A stretch of DNA of 41,434 nucleotides. Origin: Prevotella sp. GTDB taxonomy: Bacteria > Bacteroidota > Bacteroidia > Bacteroidales > Bacteroidaceae. Below, piece by piece: positions 33,713 through 41,434 of the stretch (position 1 is the first letter of the stretch; each line of letters opens with the position of its first letter). A program made the position numbers and the translations under genes. The stretch spans positions 1 to 41,434 of the forward strand of contig JAGAAJ010000087.1 in assembly GCA_017615355.1 (NCBI GenBank), in the 5' to 3' direction. The notes beneath the pieces are model-generated. The model did no database searches and had not been told where the DNA came from. It saw only the letters and a list, made by a program, of their open reading frames with translations.

Positions 33713-35142
33713 CAGTGGTTGTTTACGGTCTTAAGTACGTCCTGATTGACCTGGAATGAGTAGCGGCGACGCAGGTCTGCCACCCACTCTTTCTCCAAAG
33801 CCTCCTGATAGTCGGCCACCACGAGGCCGCGCACGTCGGTGTAGTCCTCAGGACCTTTCTTCAACAGCTTGCCATAATGGGCATCGATGGGATAGTCGGC
33901 CAGAGGCGTGACGACAGTATCTTTCTTGAACACGACCTTATCGATTAAGGCGTTGTCACCAGGCTTGAAGATGCCTTTCTCCACGCGGATGCGGATGACG
34001 CTGTCGCTGTTGAAGGTGCTGCGCAGTGCCTCGGCCCATTGGTCGAAGGGCAGCTTCTTCACACAGTTCTTCACGTTCTTCACGTCAGCCTTTGTCTTCA
34101 CATGATAGGCCATGCCCTTGAAGCGCGGCTCATCCCAGCCGTAGTTGGCCTTATGCTTGTTGAAGAAATTCTTCAGGCCTTCCTCGTCCTTGGCGGCCTT
34201 GTCCCATACGAGGTTGTTGCTGATCTCATAGAGCAGCAGACCGTCGTGATATTCCTGGATGAGATAGCGCAGCTCGGTATCATTCTGCGAGAGCTCACGG
34301 GCCTTCTCCTCCATGAACTGCTGCTGCGAAACGCCTTTCTCCTTCACCAGCTCGTCCACTTTCTGCTGGGCAATCTGGTCGCGCATATTGCGCTGCTCCA
34401 TGAATTTCAGGATGGCGTCGTGGTGTTCCTCGAAGGGCTCCAGCATCTTACGCTCGTCCATCTTGATGATATGATAGCCATAGGAAGACTTCACCACCTG
34501 TGACATCTCGCCTGGCTGAAGGGCAAAAGCAGCATCCTCGTACTCCTTCACAAGCTGTCCACGTGAAATGAAGGGCAACTCGCCGCCCTGACGGGCAGAG
34601 CCGGGATCCTGCGAGAGCTTTTTGGCCAGCTCGGCGAAGTCGGCACCCGCCTTCAGCGCCTTGTAGATAGAGTCGGCACGCTGCTTGGCGGCATCCCATT
34701 CGGCCTGCGGAGCCTGCTGCTCAGCCCTGATAAGGATATGCGAAGTCTTGATGAGGCCGTCGGGACCGATGCGCTCCACCGTCTCGTCATAAATCTTGTG
34801 TGCCTCAGCCTCCATGTCCTCGTCGGTGACGAGCATAGGCATTACCTGCTGGTCGCGATACATCGCAAACTCCTGCTGATAGGATGTCAGCGTGTCGTAT
34901 CTGGCATCAAGGGCAGCGAAGACCTTCAGCTTATAGTCGATGAACAGGTCGACATACTCCTCCACGCTCTTCTTGTCGATGACGCCTTCGGAGTTGTTCT
35001 TGTTGAAAGAATACTCAAACTCGGAACGGGGAACGGGCTGGCCATTAACCGTCATGATGATAGGATCGTCAGCCTGAGACTGCGACATCATCGCAGTAAA
35101 CGGAACAACCGCCAATATGGCTGCTATAGCAATCTTCTTCAT
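33712..35142 (-). CDS. Periplasmic peptidyl-prolyl isomerase, SurA/PpiD-like
   Basis: A 476-residue protein with signal peptide (MKKIAIAAILAVVPFTAMMSQ). An N-terminal region (IIMTVNGQPVPRSEFEYSFN) follows, then one clear parvulin domain: SHILIRAEQQAPQAEWDAAK, LSQDPGSARQGGELPFISRG, then SYGYHIIKMDERKML. A second C-terminal helical region follows. It is likely a folding helper for envelope proteins. The start was set at 35142, where the signal peptide begins; the preceding 51 codons are Pro/Ser/Thr/Arg-rich and overlap guaB. The gap to guaB is 22 bp. Confidence 0.9.
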   Translation of the reverse strand: MKKIAIAAILAVVPFTAMMSQSQADDPIIMTVNGQPVPRSEFEYSFNKNNSEGVIDKKSVEEYVDLFIDYKLKVFAALDARYDTLTSYQQEFAMYRDQQVMPMLVTDEDMEAEAHKIYDETVERIGPDGLIKTSHILIRAEQQAPQAEWDAAKQRADSIYKALKAGADFAELAKKLSQDPGSARQGGELPFISRGQLVKEYEDAAFALQPGEMSQVVKSSYGYHIIKMDERKMLEPFEEHHDAILKFMEQRNMRDQIAQQKVDELVKEKGVSQQQFMEEKARELSQNDTELRYLIQEYHDGLLLYEISNNLVWDKAAKDEEGLKNFFNKHKANYGWDEPRFKGMAYHVKTKADVKNVKNCVKKLPFDQWAEALRSTFNSDSVIRIRVEKGIFKPGDNALIDKVVFKKDTVVTPLADYPIDAHYGKLLKKGPEDYTDVRGLVVADYQEALEKEWVADLRRRYSFQVNQDVLKTVNNH

Positions 35143-35164
35143 TTTTATCCTTGTTGTATGATCG

Positions 35165-36682
<1,518 letters not shown>

Positions 36683-36689
36683 CTAAAAA

Positions 36690-36724
36690 AGTTGAAAGTT
36701 AAAAGTTGAAAGTTGAAAGTTTTT
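36690..36724. repeat. 7-bp tandem repeat upstream of guaB
   Basis: Units agttgaa, agttaaa, agttgaa, agttgaa, agttttt in strict 7-bp phase. Confidence 0.9.
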
Positions 36725-36744
36725 GCTCTGCCTTGTAGTTTTTT

Positions 36745-36786
36745 AACTTTCAACCTTCAACCTTTCACCTTCAACCTTCCAACTTT
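36745..36786. repeat. 7-bp tandem repeat downstream of recQ, inverted relative to the one at 36690
   Basis: Units aactttc, aaccttc, aaccttt, caccttc, aaccttc, caacttt keep 7-bp phase. Together with 36690-36724 it forms an imperfect inverted repeat over the recQ-guaB gap that could fold into a long hairpin. Confidence 0.9.
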
Positions 36787-36793
36787 TAACCTA

Positions 36794-38974
<2,181 letters not shown>

Positions 38975-38983
38975 AGGCTCCTT

Positions 38984-39039
38984 TCAATCGTCAATGGTCA
39001 ATGGTCGTTTCTCAATTATCAATGTTCAATGGTCAATAT
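38984..39039. repeat. 7-bp tandem repeat between clpX and recQ
   Basis: Eight units in strict phase: tcaatcg, tcaatgg, tcaatgg, tcgtttc, tcaatta, tcaatgt, tcaatgg, tcaatat. It fills nearly the whole gap. Confidence 0.92.
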
Positions 39040-39043
39040 TAAA

Positions 39044-40261
39044 TCACTCCAAATGCGACTTCCCCAGCTGTTCCGTCACATAGTCCCTGGTCACCTCGAA
39101 GCTCTTCACCTTTCGCGACGGCTGGTCGAACATCGCGTCCATCATCACACTCTCCACGATGGAGCGCAGGCCGCGGGCGCCGAGCTTGTATTCCACAGCC
39201 TTGTCGACGATGGTCTCCATCGCCTCATCGGTGAAGGTCAACTCGATGTCGTCCATGCGGAACAGTTTCTGATACTGCTTGATGATACTGTTCTTCGGCT
39301 CCACGAGGATGCGGCGGAGGGCCGGACGGTCCAGCGGGTTCAGGTAGGTGAGGATGGGCAGACGGCCGATGATCTCGGGTATGAGGCCGAAGCTCTTCAA
39401 GTCCTGCGGCTGTACATATTTCATCAGGTCGTCCTTGTCGATATGACGTATGTTCTGCACCGAGTTGTAGCCCACGGTATGGGTGTTCAGTCGCTGGGCA
39501 ATCTTCCGCTCGATGCCGTCGAAGGCACCTCCGCAGATGAACAGGATATTGCGGGTGTCCACAGCAATATACTCCTGGTCGGGATGCTTGCGACCGCCCT
39601 TTGGCGGCACGTTCACCGTGGTGCCCTCCAGCAGCTTCAGCAGACCCTGCTGCACACCCTCGCCGCTCACGTCGCGGGTGATGCTGGGGTTGTCCTGTTT
39701 GCGGGCAATCTTGTCGATCTCGTCGATGAACACGATGCCTCGCTGCGTAGCGTCCACCTTGTAGTCGGCCACCTGCAGCAATCGTGTGAGGATGCTCTCC
39801 ACGTCCTCGCCCACATAGCCGGCCTCGGTGAATACGGTGGCGTCGACGATGGTGAAGGGCACGTCGAGCAGCTTGGCGATGGTGCGCGCCAGCAAGGTTT
39901 TGCCTGTGCCGGTGGGACCCACCATGATGATGTTCGACTTCTCTATCTCCACGCCGTCCTTCTCGTCGACGGGTTGCTGCAGACGCTTATAATGGTTGTA
40001 CACGGCCACGCTGATATAGCGTTTCGCCTCATCCTGGCCGATGATATACTGGTCCAGATATTCCTTGATCTCCTTCGGCTTGGGCACACGCTGCATGCTG
40101 GGAGGCGCCGATTCCTCTTTCTTCGCAACTCCCATGCCTGCCTCAGTCACTATCTGATAGGCCTGCTTGGCACAGTCCTCACAGATGTAGCCGTTGATAC
40201 CTGATATCAACAGTCTCACCTCGCGCTCGCTGCGCCCGCAGAAATTACATGTCTTCTTCAT
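39044..40261 (-). CDS. clpX: ATP-dependent Clp protease ATP-binding subunit ClpX
   Basis: A 405-residue AAA+ unfoldase that feeds substrates to ClpP. It has an N-terminal zinc-binding domain ([14 protein letters not shown] ... CEDCAKQ), Walker [12 protein letters not shown], Walker [11 protein letters not shown], pore loop GYVGED, and the [12 protein letters not shown] segment with sensor residues. The ClpP-binding loop, IGF in E. coli, appears as VGY in [12 protein letters not shown]. Length is normal for the family. It follows clpP with 45 bp between, which hold REP-like copy 3. Confidence 0.96.
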   Translation of the reverse strand: MKKTCNFCGRSEREVRLLISGINGYICEDCAKQAYQIVTEAGMGVAKKEESAPPSMQRVPKPKEIKEYLDQYIIGQDEAKRYISVAVYNHYKRLQQPVDEKDGVEIEKSNIIMVGPTGTGKTLLARTIAKLLDVPFTIVDATVFTEAGYVGEDVESILTRLLQVADYKVDATQRGIVFIDEIDKIARKQDNPSITRDVSGEGVQQGLLKLLEGTTVNVPPKGGRKHPDQEYIAVDTRNILFICGGAFDGIERKIAQRLNTHTVGYNSVQNIRHIDKDDLMKYVQPQDLKSFGLIPEIIGRLPILTYLNPLDRPALRRILVEPKNSIIKQYQKLFRMDDIELTFTDEAMETIVDKAVEYKLGARGLRSIVESVMMDAMFDQPSRKVKSFEVTRDYVTEQLGKSHLE

Positions 40262-40271
40262 TCTTTTTCAA

Positions 40272-40307
40272 CTCCCCTCCCGCACGGAAAGGGCTCGGGG
40301 TGGGTCT
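40272..40307 (-). repeat. REP-like element, copy 3
   Basis: On the minus strand it begins AGACCCACCCC within the clpP stop codon (TAA followed by GACCCACCCC), continues through a CCCTTTCCGTGCGGGAGGGG segment and ends before clpX. It has the same position relative to a stop codon as copy 2 at 16946-16981. Confidence 0.8.
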
Positions 40308-40969
40308 TACTTCTTTACCAGCACCTGGTCAATCATGCCATACTCCTTGGCCTCCTCAGCCGTCATCCAGTAGTTGCGGTCGCTGTCGGCCCACACCTTG
40401 TCGAAGTCGGTATGCGAGTGCTCGGCGATGATAGTGTACAGTTCCTTCTTGATCTTCTGAATCTCACGGGCCTCAATCTCGATGTCCGAGGCCTGACCCT
40501 GCACGCCGCCCAGGGGCTGATGGATCATCACACGGCTGTGGGGCAGTGCCGAGCGCTTGCCCTCCTTGCCGGCCACGAGCAGCACGGCGGCCATCGAGGC
40601 AGCCATACCCGTGCAGATGGTGGCCACGTCGCTCTGGATAAACTGCATCGTGTCGTAGATGCCCAGTCCTGCATAGACGCTGCCGCCAGGCGAGTTGATG
40701 TAGACGTTGATGTCCTTACCCGGGTCGACGCTGTCCAGATAGAGCAGCTGCGCCTGCAGCACATTGGCCGTGTAGTCGTTCACCTCCGTGCCGAGGAAGA
40801 TAATACGGTCCATCATCAGACGGCTGAACACATCGAGCTGTGTCACGTTCAGCTGGCGTTCTTCCAAGATATAGGGGTTCATGTACTGCGCCTGTGCGTT
40901 CATCACGTCGTCGAGCACCTGTCCGTTCATTCCCAGGTGCCCTGTAGCATATTTTCTAAAGTCGTTCAT
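40307..40969 (-). CDS. clpP: ATP-dependent Clp protease proteolytic subunit ClpP, catalytic Asp replaced by Asn
   Basis: A 220-residue protein of the ClpP serine protease family. The nucleophile Ser125 (TGMAASMAAV) and His150 (RVMIHQPLGG) are present with the usual 25-residue spacing. From His150 to the C-terminus the sequence aligns without gaps to E. coli ClpP as recalled. The third triad residue, expected 49 positions after the His, is Asn199 in ADSDRNYWM, where E. coli has Asp in TERDRF. The start at 40969 (MNDFRKYATGHLGMN) fits the Bacteroidota form; a longer frame to 41032 covers the promoter. clpX follows, so both are made together. The reduced or altered activity is inference. Confidence 0.95.
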   Translation of the reverse strand: MNDFRKYATGHLGMNGQVLDDVMNAQAQYMNPYILEERQLNVTQLDVFSRLMMDRIIFLGTEVNDYTANVLQAQLLYLDSVDPGKDINVYINSPGGSVYAGLGIYDTMQFIQSDVATICTGMAASMAAVLLVAGKEGKRSALPHSRVMIHQPLGGVQGQASDIEIEAREIQKIKKELYTIIAEHSHTDFDKVWADSDRNYWMTAEEAKEYGMIDQVLVKK

Positions 40970-41005
40970 AGTGTGTTTTTTCGTTGTTTTTCTGACTTGG
41001 AGATA

Positions 41006-41035
41006 CAAAGTTAGTAAAAAAAATGCAATCACAAA
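41006..41035 (-). promoter_or_regulatory. Promoter of clpP-clpX
   Basis: On the minus strand TTTG (41032-41035) is followed by TAACTTTG (41006-41013). The spacer is 18 bp, slightly short. The leader would be about 30 nt. Confidence 0.62.
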
Positions 41036-41103
41036 ATTTTATTAAGTTTTTTTTGAAGAAAAATTCAGTTTCATTGTCTGCATTCTCAGAAAAACTTCGT
41101 ATG

Positions 41104-41200
41104 CCTCCCCCAAAAAAATGCTGCGGAGCCTCCGCATTTTGCCCAGGAGCCTCCAAAATTTCCTCAGGAGCCTCTTTATTTTCCTGAGGAGCCCGTTTAT
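41104..41200. repeat. Second 21-bp array, GGAGCCTC (= GAGGCTCC inverted)
   Basis: Exact cores GGAGCCTC at 41125, 41146 and 41167, and a degenerate one at 41188, are all 21 bp apart. Flanking words (ccaaaattt, ctttatttt) match the array at 9745-9886 in inverted orientation. The array lies upstream of the clpP promoter. Confidence 0.9.
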
Positions 41201-41401
41201 CCTCGAATTCTCTTGAGAATCCACCCCCACTAATCTGCGTCAGGGCAAAATTTCCCTCTCGTTCGCCTAAACAAGGTATTTGCCGAAACTTACGAACTTA
41301 CGAACTTACTTATTACGATAAGGCCCCATTTTCGACTATATTTTCAATATTGGCATCTTTTTCATAGCTTAATGGATGGTTCTAAGGCATAAAAAGCCTT
41401 T

Positions 41402-41431
41402 CGTGACAAACGTGACGTGACGTCCGTGACG
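41402..41431. repeat. CGTGAC-rich short repeats
   Basis: The stretch reads cgtgacaaacgtgacgtgac and then gtccgtgacg, so CGTGAC occurs four times. A GACGTC palindrome is included, similar to the centre of the inverted repeat at 21219-21267. Confidence 0.6.
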
Positions 41432-41434
41432 ATA

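Larger units (their letters stand above)
41033..41434. other. Right-edge intergenic region, repeats only
   Basis: No coding frame is supported up to the window edge. The region contains the outer part of the clpP promoter, the second GAGGCTCC array, an 8-bp repeat (acttacga, 41288-41311), an AAGGC/GCCTT hairpin around 41386-41402 and a CGTGAC-rich stretch at 41402-41431. Confidence 0.6.

Noticed and set aside
39044-40261. ClpX ClpP-binding loop VGY instead of IGF as a functional defect
   Set aside because: The change is conservative (Ile to Val, Phe to Tyr) and may be usual in Bacteroidota; not enough for a separate finding.

Overview
The window is a chromosomal segment of a Bacteroidales bacterium, most likely Prevotellaceae. 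Four things point there: promoters of the Bacteroidota type (TTTG, about 20 bp, TAnnTTTG) in front of many genes; OmpA-type barrels and SCKDYDD-type surface lipoproteins; a secreted MBG-domain protein with a type IX secretion-like tail; and the order clpP-clpX-recQ. No phage, insertion sequence, integrase, rRNA or CRISPR array was seen. Nearly all genes lie on the minus strand; the one clear exception is the outer-membrane protein gene at 20088-21200.

Layout, left to right. 1-221: start of etfB, cut by the window edge. 381-3827: three tightly packed genes of unknown function, two of them clearly paralogous and the third sharing a short block. 3854-7663: nrdD-nrdG-dacB, overlapping or nearly so. 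7954-14989: an OmpA protein, a small lipoprotein, a DUF1573 protein and a 1503-residue coiled-coil lipoprotein. 15364-19911: asnS, an RluB-type pseudouridine synthase with a long repeat-rich N-terminus, purB and tRNA-Val(TAC). 20088-21200: a plus-strand outer-membrane protein. 21295-28495: a second surface module (MBG protein, OmpA protein, 915-residue coiled-coil lipoprotein, and a barrel protein that lacks the OmpA domain). 28556-36646: guaB, two periplasmic peptidyl-prolyl isomerases, an OstA/LptA-like gene, a small membrane protein and mutL, linked by overlaps or short gaps. 36794-40969: clpP, clpX and recQ. 41033-41434: repeats only.

The genes combine housekeeping functions (anaerobic dNTP synthesis, purine synthesis, Asn-tRNA charging, mismatch repair, proteolysis) with outer-envelope building (SurA-like folding, LPS transport, OmpA proteins, lipoproteins).

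The most unusual content is in repeats and altered active sites. (1) Two intergenic arrays have a GAGGCTCC core spaced exactly 21 bp apart. (2) Degenerate tandem repeats with a strict 7-bp period occur at several gene junctions, in the mutL leader, at the guaB promoter and inside asnS. (3) There are three copies of a REP-like AGACCCACCCC element. (4) ClpP carries Asn where the catalytic Asp is expected. (5) MutL has a degenerate endonuclease motif. (6) The three-gene family at 381-3827 is unrecognised.
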